Part shown: piece after piece, positions 33,317-42,573 of the stretch
Layout: each line of letters begins with the position of its first letter
Numbering within the stretch: the first letter of the stretch is position 1
Assembly: GCA_902778665.1 (NCBI GenBank)
Contig: CACYYN010000001.1
Location: 62,001-126,000 of the forward strand
Source of the DNA: Oscillospiraceae bacterium
GTDB taxonomy: Bacteria > Bacillota > Clostridia > Oscillospirales > Oscillospiraceae
Reading direction: 5' to 3'
Length of the DNA: 64,000 nucleotides
The notes under the pieces: generated by a model
What the model was told of the DNA's origin: nothing
Database searches by the model: none
Seen by the model: the letters and a program-made list of their open reading frames with translations, nothing else
Made by a program: the position numbers and the translations under genes

Positions 33317-34702
33317 TTAAGCTTTTTCGGCAATCCTGCGGGCAACATAGACGCCGCTGGCGGAGGCATGGGAGAGAGAGTGGGTTACACCGCTGCCGTC
33401 TCCAATGACATAGAGGCCTTTATGGCGGGTTTCCAGATTTTTGTCAAGCTCGACCTCCATGTTGTAGAACTTCACCTCAACACCGTAGAGAAGGGTGTCA
33501 TCGTTGGCGGTGCCCGGAGCAATCTTGTCGAGAGCGTAAATCATCTCCATAATCCCGTCCAGAATGCGTTTCGGCATGACAAGGGACAGGTCACCCGGGG
33601 TAGCCTTCAAAGTGGGAGTGATGAAGGCGCGGGAGATGCGCTTTTCCGTGCTCCGCTGCCCGCGGATCAGGTCGCCGAAACGCTGCACAATCACGCCGCC
33701 GCCAAGCATGTTTGAGAGCCTTGCGATGCTTTCGCCGTATCCGTTGGAGTCTTTAAAAGGCTCGGTGAAGTGCTTGGAAACCAGCAGAGCAAAGTTGGTG
33801 TTGTCGGTTTTCAGGGCTTCATCTTCGTAGCTGTGACCGTTCACGGTCACGATACCGTTGGTGTTTTCCATAACCACAGCTCCGCGGGGGTTCATGCAGA
33901 AGGTACGGACAAGATCCTGGTATTTCTCGGTCTTATAGACAATTTTGCTCTCATATACCTCGTCGGTGATGTGTTTAAAGATATCTGCCAGAAGCTCCAC
34001 CCGCACGCCGATGTCCACACGGTTGGAGCGGGTGGGAATGTCCAGCGACTTGCAGATCTGCTCCATCCAGCTGCTGCCGCTTCTGCCCACGGAAATAATG
34101 CACTCCGAGCAGGTGAAGTTGCCTTTTGCGGTTTCAATTTTATATCCATCACCGTCTGCTTTGACATCTATAACCGGGGTCAGAAAATGGAAATCCACTT
34201 TATCCTTCAGCTCACTGAAGATATTGGAGAGCACCTTATAATTGATATCTGTGCCGAGATGACGGACAGAGGCGTCCAGCAGGTGCAGATTGTTGCGCAG
34301 GCACTGGGTTTTCAGCTCCAGATCAGCAGAGCAATCGGTGGTGGAATAGAGCTTCGTTTTGGCGCCGCCGTATTTCACATTGATGCCGTCAACATACTGC
34401 ATCAGCTCCAGAGCCTTTTTCTTGCCGATGAATTCATGGAGTGTGCCACCGAATTCGTTGGTGATATTGTATTTTCCGTCGGAAAAAGCGCCGGCTCCAC
34501 CGAACCCTGTCATAATGGAGCACTGCGGGCAGTTGATACATTTTGTGATCTTCTCCCCATCAATGGGGCAATGGCGCTGCTCCAGCGGTTTGCCGGATTC
34601 AAAAACGGCTATTTTCAGTTCCGGACGCAGGGCAGAGAGCTCGTAGGCGGAAAAAATGCCGCCGGGCCCCGCTCCGATAATAATTACATCATAATGACTC
34701 AC
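33317..34702 (-). CDS. FAD-dependent oxidoreductase (COG2509-type dehydrogenase)
   Basis: A 461-aa flavoprotein. The FAD-binding fold starts at HYDVIIIGAGPGGIFSAYEL, with a cysteine pair KCINCPQCSIMTGFGGAGAFSDGKYN following, the QRHCPIDG motif upstream, and a C-terminal FAD motif LYVIGDGSGVTHSLSHASASG. This is the layout of the uncharacterised FAD-dependent dehydrogenases of COG2509. The GTG at 34702 is chosen: SD GAGGG is 7 nt upstream and residues before it add only non-conserved sequence. Substrate is unknown. Confidence 0.85.
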   Translation of the reverse strand: MSHYDVIIIGAGPGGIFSAYELSALRPELKIAVFESGKPLEQRHCPIDGEKITKCINCPQCSIMTGFGGAGAFSDGKYNITNEFGGTLHEFIGKKKALELMQYVDGINVKYGGAKTKLYSTTDCSADLELKTQCLRNNLHLLDASVRHLGTDINYKVLSNIFSELKDKVDFHFLTPVIDVKADGDGYKIETAKGNFTCSECIISVGRSGSSWMEQICKSLDIPTRSNRVDIGVRVELLADIFKHITDEVYESKIVYKTEKYQDLVRTFCMNPRGAVVMENTNGIVTVNGHSYEDEALKTDNTNFALLVSKHFTEPFKDSNGYGESIARLSNMLGGGVIVQRFGDLIRGQRSTEKRISRAFITPTLKATPGDLSLVMPKRILDGIMEMIYALDKIAPGTANDDTLLYGVEVKFYNMEVELDKNLETRHKGLYVIGDGSGVTHSLSHASASGVYVARRIAEKA

Positions 34703-34843
34703 AGGGATCCCTCTTTTCGTAAACTGCCCGCCTATCATAGCAAAAATGCAGAAAAGATGCAAGCATGAAAGCACAGCATGGCAACGGATTCAAAATAAAT
34801 ATAAACAAACTGGAAAGATTAGCAGGGAAGAGGTTCCCCTTTC

Positions 34844-34872
34844 TTGCCAATGAAAGCGGAAGCTGATATAAT
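34844..34872 (+). promoter_or_regulatory. Promoter of the MoxR operon
   Basis: TTGCCA, 17-bp spacer, TATAAT preceded by TG (extended -10). Leader of about 30 nt to the start at 34909. Confidence 0.75.
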
Positions 34873-34908
34873 CATGTTTTGGAAAGAAACGGAAACGGAG
34901 AGAAGCTT

Positions 34909-35856
34909 ATGGAAGTGAATGCAAACAGCAATAACAGTGCCAGGGAGATTATCCGCGAGGTCAGCCGTGTGATTGCAGGGAAGGATGCCGTCATTGTGAA
35001 GGTGCTTCTGGCAATTCTGGCGGGCGGCCATATTCTGATGGAGGATATCCCCGGGGTGGGAAAAACCACGCTTGCGGTTTCCATGTCGAGGGCGCTGGGA
35101 CTGGAATATAACCGGGTTCAGTTTACTCCGGACGTGCTTCCGTCTGACATCACGGGCTATTCTCTCTATGATAAAAACTCCGGCACCATGCTCTACCAGA
35201 AGGGAGCTATTCTCTGCAACCTGTTTCTCGCCGATGAGCTCAACCGCGCCACCAGCCGCACCCAGTCTGCGCTTCTGCAGGCAATGGAGGAGGGCGAGGT
35301 GACAGTGGATAACCGCACTTACCCGGTGCCGCAGCCCTTTGTCGTCATCGCCACCCAGAATCCCACCGGGGCAAAAGGAACCCAGATGCTGCCCGACTCC
35401 CAGATGGACCGGTTTATGATCCGGCTGACCATGGGATATCCCGAGCATGCGGATGAGATCGAGATGGTGCGCAGAAAACAGAACGGCATCAGCGCCGAGT
35501 CTGTCCGGCAGATTGTCACCCGGGAGCAACTGATCGCCCTCCGTCAGGAGGTGGATCAGGTATATGTGAAGGATTCAATGATTGACTATATTGTGAGTCT
35601 CTGTGAGAAGACCCGTTCCCATCCGCGGATTCTGCAGGGGGCAAGCCCGCGGGCGTCTCTTGCACTGACTTCGCTGGCAAAGGCAGCGGCTTGGCTTCAG
35701 AAGCGGGACTATGTGCTGCCCCAGGATGTGCGCTTTAACTTCTATGACTGCATCGACCATCGGATGATCTGGAGGCAGGAGACAGCAGACCCGTCTGCCC
35801 GGGCGGAGGTTCTGTCGGAGATTCTGCGCACGGTCAAGGCTCCGGCTATTGTGTAG
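34909..35856 (+). CDS. MoxR-family AAA+ ATPase
   Basis: A 315-aa ATPase with Walker A EDIPGVGKTTLA (near residue 50), Walker B LADELNRA and sensor-1 region VVIATQNPTGAKGTQMLPDSQMDRF. MoxR proteins act as chaperones with a von Willebrand/DUF58 partner, which is encoded next. The ATG at 34909 follows GGAGAG; an upstream TTG 30 bp earlier is unlikely. The promoter lies directly upstream. Starts a three-gene operon. Confidence 0.92.
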   Translation: MEVNANSNNSAREIIREVSRVIAGKDAVIVKVLLAILAGGHILMEDIPGVGKTTLAVSMSRALGLEYNRVQFTPDVLPSDITGYSLYDKNSGTMLYQKGAILCNLFLADELNRATSRTQSALLQAMEEGEVTVDNRTYPVPQPFVVIATQNPTGAKGTQMLPDSQMDRFMIRLTMGYPEHADEIEMVRRKQNGISAESVRQIVTREQLIALRQEVDQVYVKDSMIDYIVSLCEKTRSHPRILQGASPRASLALTSLAKAAAWLQKRDYVLPQDVRFNFYDCIDHRMIWRQETADPSARAEVLSEILRTVKAPAIV

Positions 35857-35859
35857 ATT

Positions 35860-36807
35860 ATGCCGACCTTTACCTGTGTTTTCTATATATTCTGCATCGG
35901 AGCGCTGTATCTCTTTCGTGCAGTGTATCAGGGCTGGGCAATTTCCTACCTGATGCTGGCGATGGCGGCTGCACCGGTGCTGATTTTGCTTCTTTCCCTC
36001 CCGGCGATGCTTTCTCTCGGGCTTCATATGGAGGGAAAACGTTATGTGATGAAGGGCGAGCCGGGAGACATCATCCTGTCCTTTCGCTCCCGCCGGATTC
36101 TCCCCGTGGGGAGAGTACGGGTGACGCTTCTGTTTGAGAATGCCTATACCGGAGAGAGCTTTCACACGGCGGAGATTTTTCATCAGGTTTCCGGTGGGGA
36201 AGGCCGTCTCCTCGCTTTTCCGACCGACACCTGCGGGACGGTCAGCTTTCGTGTTTTACGATGGGAATGCCGGGATCTGCTTGGCTTTTTCTCCATCCGG
36301 AGGAAGTGCAGCGAGATGTTCACCTGCACGGTGCTGCCTGCCGCCGTTGCCCCGGAAGAAAAGCCGAATCTGGATGCTGTCTTCCGCCGGGAGATGCGGC
36401 TGAAGCCGAAATACGGCGGAGGCTTTGCCGAGGATTATGACCTGAGAGACTATCGCCCCGGCGACATGGGCAACAGCATCCACTGGAAGCTGAGCTCCAA
36501 GGCGGACCGGCTGATCGTACGGGAGGCACTGGTGCCGGAGAATGACAAAATATTTCTCGTCCTGTCTGACGCAGGGGAGAAGCAGCGGGGGCTCGAGGTC
36601 CTGCGCTGGCTGTCTGACGAGCTCTGGCGGCGGGAGCTGCCCCATCTGATTGTCTCGGGGAATGTAGCTGTTGTTGACAACGAGGAAGCCTGCCTGGGCG
36701 CACTTGCCGAACTTCTCTCTTCTCCCGCTTCTGCCCCTGCTGCGTTTGATGACTCCCATGCCCGGTGCATCTTCTTCATCTCCGGAGAGGAGGTGACGGT
36801 GAAGTGA
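35860..36807 (+). CDS. DUF58 domain protein
   Basis: A 315-aa protein with two N-terminal membrane helices (VFYIFCIGALYLF; YLMLAMAAAPVLILLLSLPAML), a beta region and the DUF58 signature YDLRDYRPGDMGNSIHWKLSSK (around residues 192-213). DUF58 proteins are the usual partners of MoxR ATPases and are thought to act at the envelope. It starts 3 bp after the MoxR stop and overlaps the next GTG start. Confidence 0.88.
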   Translation: MPTFTCVFYIFCIGALYLFRAVYQGWAISYLMLAMAAAPVLILLLSLPAMLSLGLHMEGKRYVMKGEPGDIILSFRSRRILPVGRVRVTLLFENAYTGESFHTAEIFHQVSGGEGRLLAFPTDTCGTVSFRVLRWECRDLLGFFSIRRKCSEMFTCTVLPAAVAPEEKPNLDAVFRREMRLKPKYGGGFAEDYDLRDYRPGDMGNSIHWKLSSKADRLIVREALVPENDKIFLVLSDAGEKQRGLEVLRWLSDELWRRELPHLIVSGNVAVVDNEEACLGALAELLSSPASAPAAFDDSHARCIFFISGEEVTVK

Positions 36808-39170
36808 AGAAAAACGCCAACCGCGTTGTCAACCTACTTCTCCTTATGACAGGGACGATCGCACAGCTTTATCTTCTTTCCGATACGGTAGGATGCAGAC
36901 TCTCCCGCCGTTTCCCGCTTTGGATGGTGCTGCTGTGTCTTGTGATCTGGTTCAGCGCCCACATCAGGCACGGTGCCCTGATCGGAATCCCGGTTTTCGG
37001 GGTGCTGGCAGCCCTGGCTGTGCGAAACGCCGGGCCTGAACTCCTTTTGGAATTCCAGGATTTCTTTGACCGGCTCACCGGAACATTTTACGAGAATATT
37101 CTTTACCGTGGCAGAACCTATCCGTTTCTCAATCTGGTGCAGGATCACACCTTGCTCTTTCTGATCATCGGCGTGCTGGTGGCAGGGTATCTGGCAATGG
37201 CGCTGTCATCCAGGGGAGCCCGCACCAGTCTGGTGCTGATCGGTGCTTTGCCCATGACGGCTGCCTGCATCCTGATCAATGAGACTCCTCCCGCGGCAGC
37301 TTTGCTGGCCATTGTGCTGTTCCTTTTTCTCACTGCGGTCGGCGGCAGCTTCTACCGGGATAATTCCGGCAGCTTTGCTGCAGTGTTGGGCACCCTTGCC
37401 CCGCTGGCGTTGCTGCTGAGCCTGCTTTTGCTTGCGGTGGATCCCCAAAACTATGTTTACGAACCTCCCAAGGTGGATCTGCGGGAAGAAATGAAAAACT
37501 TCCTCCAGGCAGCGGATGAATGGGCGGACGACCTGCTGAACGATCATGACATCTCCGTGCCGGAATTCCTTACCGCGCCGCGGGATAATGCTTCTTCCGG
37601 TCAGAACCCCTCTGCCGGGGCACTGCCTCCGTCAGATCCCTCCCTGATTTCACCGGAGGAACTGCCGGAGGGGATAACGCCTGATCTGATCTGGCAGAGT
37701 GTTGACGGCGCGCTGGACCTGACGCAGAATGCTTCCCCCGAGGATCTGGAACTGGTAGTGCTCCGGGTGAAGTCTGATACGGGAGGCAGAATCTACCTGC
37801 GCGGCTCCTCCTTCGGCGATTACACCGGCACCGGATGGAAGCGGGTGGAGCAGGAGGTGGAAGTATCGTCTCTGCCTTTTACCGCCCGGGCTCTGGCGAC
37901 GACCGGGGCAGGGGAACAGAAGCTCTCCGTGCGGGTGCAATCTGCTTCGGGGATACGCTTTCTGCCTTATTTCAGCGAGGAACAGCAGGGGCTGGACAGC
38001 TATGTCCCTTCAAATGGGGAAGACCGCTATGAGGCCCTTTTCCGGAGCGCCCCTTCCATTGCCGGTATTTCTGCTCCGGCTGAGCAGGACGAGCTGGAAG
38101 CACAATATCGCACTTATGCCCATTCCTTCTACACCCGTCTTCCGGAGGAAACCCGTACAGCTATGCTCAACCTGTGTTCGTCGGAAGGTCTGGACCCTGC
38201 CTCCGGAAACCTGATTGCCGAGGTCGCTTCCTTTGTGCGCTCCTCCGGTGAGTATGACCTGAACACGCCCGCCTATCCCGGCAATGACTACGCGCTCTAC
38301 TTTCTAACTACTGCTCATCAGGGCTACTGCATCCACTTTGCCACGGCGGCCACGGTGCTGTACAGGGCCCTCGGCATCCCGGCCAGAATGACGGCCGGCT
38401 TTGTGGCGGAGACGGAGGCGGGCCGCTATACCGATGTGAAGGCTGCCGACGCTCACGCCTGGGTGGAGGTTTATCAGGACGGGATCGGGTGGATCCCTGT
38501 GGAGGTGACCGGCAGGAGCGGCCTGAACGAGGGCATCCCGGGTCCACAGGATGAGACGCAGCCGGAAAACGCTTCCCCGGAAGAGGAATTGCCGGAAGGT
38601 GCCCTGCAGGAGGAGCCCCTGACCGAACAGCCCGCGGAAACTGGCTCTGTGCAAAATAGCGGTGATCTCTCGCCGACAGAGGGGCAGACAGCTGCAGACG
38701 GCGCTCAGACCCTTCAGCCTACCCCCGTTCCCACGCCTCAGCCCTCTGCTTCTCTGCCGGTCGGCCCGGTGACGCAGCCGGTTCAGACCCCACAGAGCGA
38801 AGCGGCCCGGCACAGCCGCACCCTTCAGCGCATTGTGCTGGCGGTTCTCTGTGCCCTCCTGCCTCCGGCGGCAATTCTGCTGCGGCGTGCGGCCGTACTC
38901 TCCCTTCGGCGGCGCAGATTGCAGCAGGCCGACGCAAATAAGGCCGTTGCAACAGTGTTTCGCACAGCGGAGCTGGCTGCCCGCTACGGAGAAGAAATCC
39001 CGCGTGAAATCCGCACGGCGGCGGAAAAGGCCGCCTTCAGCCGAAACGGTGTCTCTGAGACTGAGGCCGAAGCCTCCAGGGCCCACCTGCATCTTCTGCT
39101 GCAGCGGGTTTATCAGAAACAGAATCTCTGGAACAAGTTCCGTTACAAATACCTCTCCGCTTTGATCTGA
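36804..39170 (+). CDS. Transglutaminase-like membrane protein
   Basis: A 788-aa membrane protein. Five or six N-terminal helices (about residues 10-210) are followed by an extracytoplasmic transglutaminase-like domain with the Cys-His-Asp triad in GYCIHFATAATVLYRALG, ADAHAWVEVY and GWIPVEVT. A Pro/Gln/Thr-rich stretch (TLQPTPVPTPQPSAS) leads to a last helix (RIVLAVLCALLPPAAILL) and a cytosolic tail (DUF4129-like). This is the standard third member of MoxR-DUF58-transglutaminase operons. The GTG start at 36804 overlaps the DUF58 stop; SD GGAGGTGA. Confidence 0.9.
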   Translation: MKKNANRVVNLLLLMTGTIAQLYLLSDTVGCRLSRRFPLWMVLLCLVIWFSAHIRHGALIGIPVFGVLAALAVRNAGPELLLEFQDFFDRLTGTFYENILYRGRTYPFLNLVQDHTLLFLIIGVLVAGYLAMALSSRGARTSLVLIGALPMTAACILINETPPAAALLAIVLFLFLTAVGGSFYRDNSGSFAAVLGTLAPLALLLSLLLLAVDPQNYVYEPPKVDLREEMKNFLQAADEWADDLLNDHDISVPEFLTAPRDNASSGQNPSAGALPPSDPSLISPEELPEGITPDLIWQSVDGALDLTQNASPEDLELVVLRVKSDTGGRIYLRGSSFGDYTGTGWKRVEQEVEVSSLPFTARALATTGAGEQKLSVRVQSASGIRFLPYFSEEQQGLDSYVPSNGEDRYEALFRSAPSIAGISAPAEQDELEAQYRTYAHSFYTRLPEETRTAMLNLCSSEGLDPASGNLIAEVASFVRSSGEYDLNTPAYPGNDYALYFLTTAHQGYCIHFATAATVLYRALGIPARMTAGFVAETEAGRYTDVKAADAHAWVEVYQDGIGWIPVEVTGRSGLNEGIPGPQDETQPENASPEEELPEGALQEEPLTEQPAETGSVQNSGDLSPTEGQTAADGAQTLQPTPVPTPQPSASLPVGPVTQPVQTPQSEAARHSRTLQRIVLAVLCALLPPAAILLRRAAVLSLRRRRLQQADANKAVATVFRTAELAARYGEEIPREIRTAAEKAAFSRNGVSETEAEASRAHLHLLLQRVYQKQNLWNKFRYKYLSALI

Positions 39171-39178
39171 CAAAAGAA

Positions 39179-39219
39179 CAATACCGCTGCGGTGATTGAT
39201 TGTCACCTCGGCGGTATTG
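39179..39219. terminator. Nested hairpin between convergent operons
   Basis: Outer stem CAATACCGC with GCGGTATTG and inner stem GGTGA with TCACC. It sits between the transglutaminase gene and convergent ecfT. There is no good T-run, so efficiency is doubtful. Confidence 0.5.
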
Positions 39220-39233
39220 CTGTACTTGGGGGT

Positions 39234-40064
39234 TCAGGCAAGAAACGGATTCCAGAATCTTCCGCCGTTTCGGGCGTTGAGCCAGACGGAAGCGGCCAGA
39301 AGCAGCGCACACAGCATCATTGCCAGAATGTCCCACTTCCGGAAGGGCCTGCCCATATACCAGGTCCTTTTTTTATTCTTTCCAAACCCACGCAGAAGCA
39401 TGGCATTGGAGATCACCTCAATCCTGTCCATGCTGGAGAGAATCAGCGGAATCAGAATTGCACCGGCGCTTTTCAGACGCTTGACCAGAGACTGCTTTTT
39501 GCTCATCTCAATGCCTCTGGCCTGCTGGGCCTGGGAGATCTCATGAAACTCCCGCTGGATATCCGGGATATAGCGCAGCGCCAGAGAGACCGAGTAAGCG
39601 ATAGAATAGCTCACGCCGATTCTGTTGAGCGAGGCGGCGAATTCGCTGGGCTGGGTGGTACAGACAAACAGCAGCACAATCGGGATGGTTGCGAGATACT
39701 TCAGCACCAGGTTCAGGTGATAGAAAAGCTGTTCCTTCGTCACAACATAGTTCCCGCCCAACGAGAAGAGCACGTGCTTCGTCCCGTAAAGGCTCACTCC
39801 GTGCTGTGGCGCAAACAGAAACACCAGCACGTTGTTCAGCACCATAAAGACCAGCGTGAAGCCCAGCATAAACCGGACGTCCCTTAAGCGAATTTTCGAC
39901 ACAATGAACAGCACAATGCTGATGACCGGCAGCACGGCAAGAAGCCTGGTGTCATAGGTCATCATGGCGGCGAAGCTCCACAGCAGCAGGCACACAAGCT
40001 TGGTGGCGCCGGTAAGGCGATGGATGGGGGATTCCCGGTCAATATAATTGAATATTCCGTTCAT
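39234..40064 (-). CDS. ECF transporter transmembrane subunit EcfT
   Basis: A 276-aa membrane subunit with five to six helices that couples the ATPases to the S-component. The two cytosolic coupling motifs are visible as QQARGIEM and MLLRGFGKNKKR (Ala-Arg-Gly type). It overlaps the ATPase gene by 4 bp. The order S-A-T in one operon indicates a dedicated rather than shared module. Confidence 0.9.
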   Translation of the reverse strand: MNGIFNYIDRESPIHRLTGATKLVCLLLWSFAAMMTYDTRLLAVLPVISIVLFIVSKIRLRDVRFMLGFTLVFMVLNNVLVFLFAPQHGVSLYGTKHVLFSLGGNYVVTKEQLFYHLNLVLKYLATIPIVLLFVCTTQPSEFAASLNRIGVSYSIAYSVSLALRYIPDIQREFHEISQAQQARGIEMSKKQSLVKRLKSAGAILIPLILSSMDRIEVISNAMLLRGFGKNKKRTWYMGRPFRKWDILAMMLCALLLAASVWLNARNGGRFWNPFLA

Positions 40065-41767
40065 TCTGCCCGCCGCCCCCTCTCACAGTCGATAAACCGC
40101 TGAACGAAAGCCTGCCCGTCCTCTATGCTGCAGAGGAGTGCAAGGTCGTAAAGGCTGGTCTCCTTCAGGTTTGCGGTTTTAACGATCTCGGGATTTGTCA
40201 GAATGGCTGCGCTGCTGTCGTCGGCAATCAGTCTTCCGTCGTGAAACACCAGAGCCCGCTCGGCGTACTCCAGCATCAGATGCATGTCGTGTGTGATCAT
40301 CAGCACGGTGATTCCCCGCTTCTTCAGCTGCTCGAGAAACTGCATGATCTCGGTATAATGCCGGTAGTCCTGTCCGGCCGTCGGCTCATCGAGGATGATC
40401 AGCTTCGGCTCCAGCACCAGGATGGATGCAATCGTCACGCGTTTTTTCTGCCCGTAGCTCAGAGCGGAAACCGGCCAGGACCGGAATGGCCACAGCCCGC
40501 AGACCTTCAACGTGTCTTCCACCCGAGGTTTTATTTCCCCCTCCGCCACACCTCGGGTCCGAAGCCCGAGAGCAACCTCGTCAAAAATCATGGTCTTGGA
40601 GATCATCTGGTTGGGGTTCTGCATCACGTAGCCGATTTTATCTGCCCGTTCCTTGATGCTGAGCGTGTCCAGGCTCTCATCGGCGAAACGCAGTGTGCCT
40701 TTCTGCTGCCGCTCAAACCCGCATATCACCTTGGAGAAGCTGGTTTTGCCTGCGCCGTTGGTTCCGACGATGGCCGTCAGCTCTCCCTCGCGGATGCTTA
40801 CTGTCAGATCCTTCACAGCAGTGAATCCGTTTGGATAGGTAAAGGTGATGGCATCCGCCGTCAGCAGGGGAGGGCGTACCGTTCCGGCTTCATTTTTCTG
40901 TCCCCGCTGCCAGGTGCGTACCCGTTCCTTGTCCGCCTCCGTCAGGGTAAGCGTGCGGAGACTGTGGGGGTTCATCTCCGGCGTGAGACGGACGCCGGCG
41001 AATTTCAGCGCCGTCAGATACAGGGGCTCTCGGATGCCGTTTTTCTCCAGCAGGTTGCTGCAGAGCAGCTCATCCGGAGCACAGTCGGCAAGAATCCGCC
41101 CCTCTGCCATCAGTACAATCCGGTCTACATCCCGGTGGAGCGCATCCTCAAGCCGGTGCTCAATGATCACAACCGCTGCCCCGGTCTGCTGATGAATCTC
41201 ATCGATCAGCTCCATGGCATATTTTCCAGTGGCGGGGTCCAGGTTGGCAAGCGGCTCGTCAAACAGCAGCAGATCCACGTCATTCACCATGATCCCCGCG
41301 AGAGCCACTCGCTGCTTCTGCCCGCCGGACAGCTCATTGGGGGCGTGGTGCAGATGCGACTCCACCGAGACCAATCCCGCCGTCTTTCGCACTCTCTCGT
41401 GCATCTCCTCATTACCCACGCAGTCATTTTCCAGTGCGAAGGCGATGTCCTCCGCCACGGTCAGCCCGATAAACTGGCCGTCCGAGTCCTGCAGCACGGT
41501 GCCTACATGGCGGGAGATCTCAAACAGCCCCAGCTCCCGTGTCTCCTTGCCGCAAACCGTTACGCTCCCTTGCATCTCCCCGTGATAGGAAAAGGGAATC
41601 AGCCCGTTAATGCAGTGGGCAAGGCTGCTCTTTCCGCAGCCCGAAGGGCCCGCAATCAGCACCTTTTCCCCCTTGCGGATCGTCAGGCAGATGTCGTGCA
41701 GGGTAGGCTCCGCCTGCGCGTTATATTGAAAGCTGAAATGATCAAACCGAATGATACAATCGTCCAT
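40061..41767 (-). CDS. ECF transporter ATPase, two fused ABC domains
   Basis: A 568-aa protein carrying two nucleotide-binding domains in one chain, equivalent to EcfA1 plus EcfA2. Domain 1: Walker A GPSGCGKSS, signature ELSGGQKQRVALA, Walker B LLLFDEP. Domain 2: GTNGAGKTS, signature LSYGQKKRVTIA, Walker B LIILDEP. The start at 41767 follows GGAGAG. Fused ATPases are typical of YkoD-like and UPF0397-linked ECF systems. Confidence 0.93.
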   Translation of the reverse strand: MDDCIIRFDHFSFQYNAQAEPTLHDICLTIRKGEKVLIAGPSGCGKSSLAHCINGLIPFSYHGEMQGSVTVCGKETRELGLFEISRHVGTVLQDSDGQFIGLTVAEDIAFALENDCVGNEEMHERVRKTAGLVSVESHLHHAPNELSGGQKQRVALAGIMVNDVDLLLFDEPLANLDPATGKYAMELIDEIHQQTGAAVVIIEHRLEDALHRDVDRIVLMAEGRILADCAPDELLCSNLLEKNGIREPLYLTALKFAGVRLTPEMNPHSLRTLTLTEADKERVRTWQRGQKNEAGTVRPPLLTADAITFTYPNGFTAVKDLTVSIREGELTAIVGTNGAGKTSFSKVICGFERQQKGTLRFADESLDTLSIKERADKIGYVMQNPNQMISKTMIFDEVALGLRTRGVAEGEIKPRVEDTLKVCGLWPFRSWPVSALSYGQKKRVTIASILVLEPKLIILDEPTAGQDYRHYTEIMQFLEQLKKRGITVLMITHDMHLMLEYAERALVFHDGRLIADDSSAAILTNPEIVKTANLKETSLYDLALLCSIEDGQAFVQRFIDCERGRRAE

Positions 41768-41830
41768 ATTCTCTCCGAAAAGAAAAGACGGGACGGTCTC
41801 GTCTCTCAAAACCGTTCCCGTCAGGCTGTG

Positions 41831-42382
41831 TTATTTTTCTTCCTTCAGGCTGCCTTTTTTCGGCTTCGTGGCCGCATAAGCAACGCACAGCAATGTGCCG
41901 ATGATGGCCGTCGTCACAATGTTGGCCAGCCCGCCGACAAGCCCCTGCACAAACACCTTGTTGGCCGGCTCTGCATACATCACAATGTCCAGCACCGGGG
42001 CAAACAGACCCCATGCAAGAACGTGGCCGATGACCTGCGCAACGTTAAAGGTGAGGATTTCCTTTGTGCTGAACTCACCGTCAGCCAGGTTGATGCGTTT
42101 GGACGCAAGGCCCATGATAATGCCGAAAATCGCGGAGGCGATAACCCAGCTCCACCAAATGCCCCAGCCGTAGCTGAAGTCAATCAGTGCATGGCCGATC
42201 AGGCCGATCAGCGCACCGGCAACCGGACCAAACAGTGCCGCCATGAAGGCCAGCAGACCGTACTGGGTGGAGATGTTGGTGTTGGGTACCGGGCTCGGGA
42301 TTGCCACAAAACGGCCGAGCACAAAAAACAGTGCCGCTCCGATACCGACTGCCACAATGGTTCTGACAGAATTGTTTTTCAT
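41831..42382 (-). CDS. ECF transporter S-component, UPF0397 family
   Basis: A 183-aa substrate-binding membrane subunit with about five helices: VRTIVAVGIGAALFFVLGRF, VPNTNISTQYGLLAFMAALFGPVAGALIGLIGHALID, YGWGIWWSWVIASAIFGI. These are family landmarks of UPF0397, often annotated as riboflavin- or thiamine-precursor-type ECF S-components. The exact vitamin is inferred, not shown. A long structured leader precedes it and it heads the S-A-T operon. Confidence 0.85.
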   Translation of the reverse strand: MKNNSVRTIVAVGIGAALFFVLGRFVAIPSPVPNTNISTQYGLLAFMAALFGPVAGALIGLIGHALIDFSYGWGIWWSWVIASAIFGIIMGLASKRINLADGEFSTKEILTFNVAQVIGHVLAWGLFAPVLDIVMYAEPANKVFVQGLVGGLANIVTTAIIGTLLCVAYAATKPKKGSLKEEK

Positions 42383-42410
42383 GGTTTGTTCCTTCCTTAC
42401 ACAGTCGCAC

Positions 42411-42464
42411 CTGATAAGGCGGAAAGCACTCCGGGGCCTCCGGAGTGCGTGCCGCTCTTGTCAG
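42411..42464 (-). promoter_or_regulatory. Structured leader of the ECF S-component gene
   Basis: On the minus strand CTGACAAGAGCGG pairs with CCGCCTTATCAG (one mismatch, one bulge), enclosing a 9-bp stem GCACTCCGG/CCGGAGTGC; flanking ACAC and GTGT may add an outer helix. No poly-T run follows. It does not match TPP, FMN or preQ1 riboswitch cores that I can recognise. A regulatory role is inferred from its place between promoter and start. Confidence 0.5.
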
Positions 42465-42482
42465 CGTGTTCAATTGCCTCAA

Positions 42483-42510
42483 ATTATATCAGCAAAACGC
42501 CATTTGTCAA
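42483..42510 (-). promoter_or_regulatory. Promoter of the ECF transporter operon
   Basis: Minus-strand consensus TTGACA, 16-bp spacer, TG-A-TATAAT. The predicted leader is about 94 nt. Confidence 0.75.
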
Positions 42511-42573
42511 CGAATTTTTAACTTTTTGACAAGCATGTTGTATTTGTGGTCAACTGTAGTGCTGTTCAAAAAC

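Noticed and set aside
40241-42529. 762-codon plus-strand frame
   Set aside because: Antisense to the ECF transporter genes; His/Gln/Arg-rich shadow protein, no SD.
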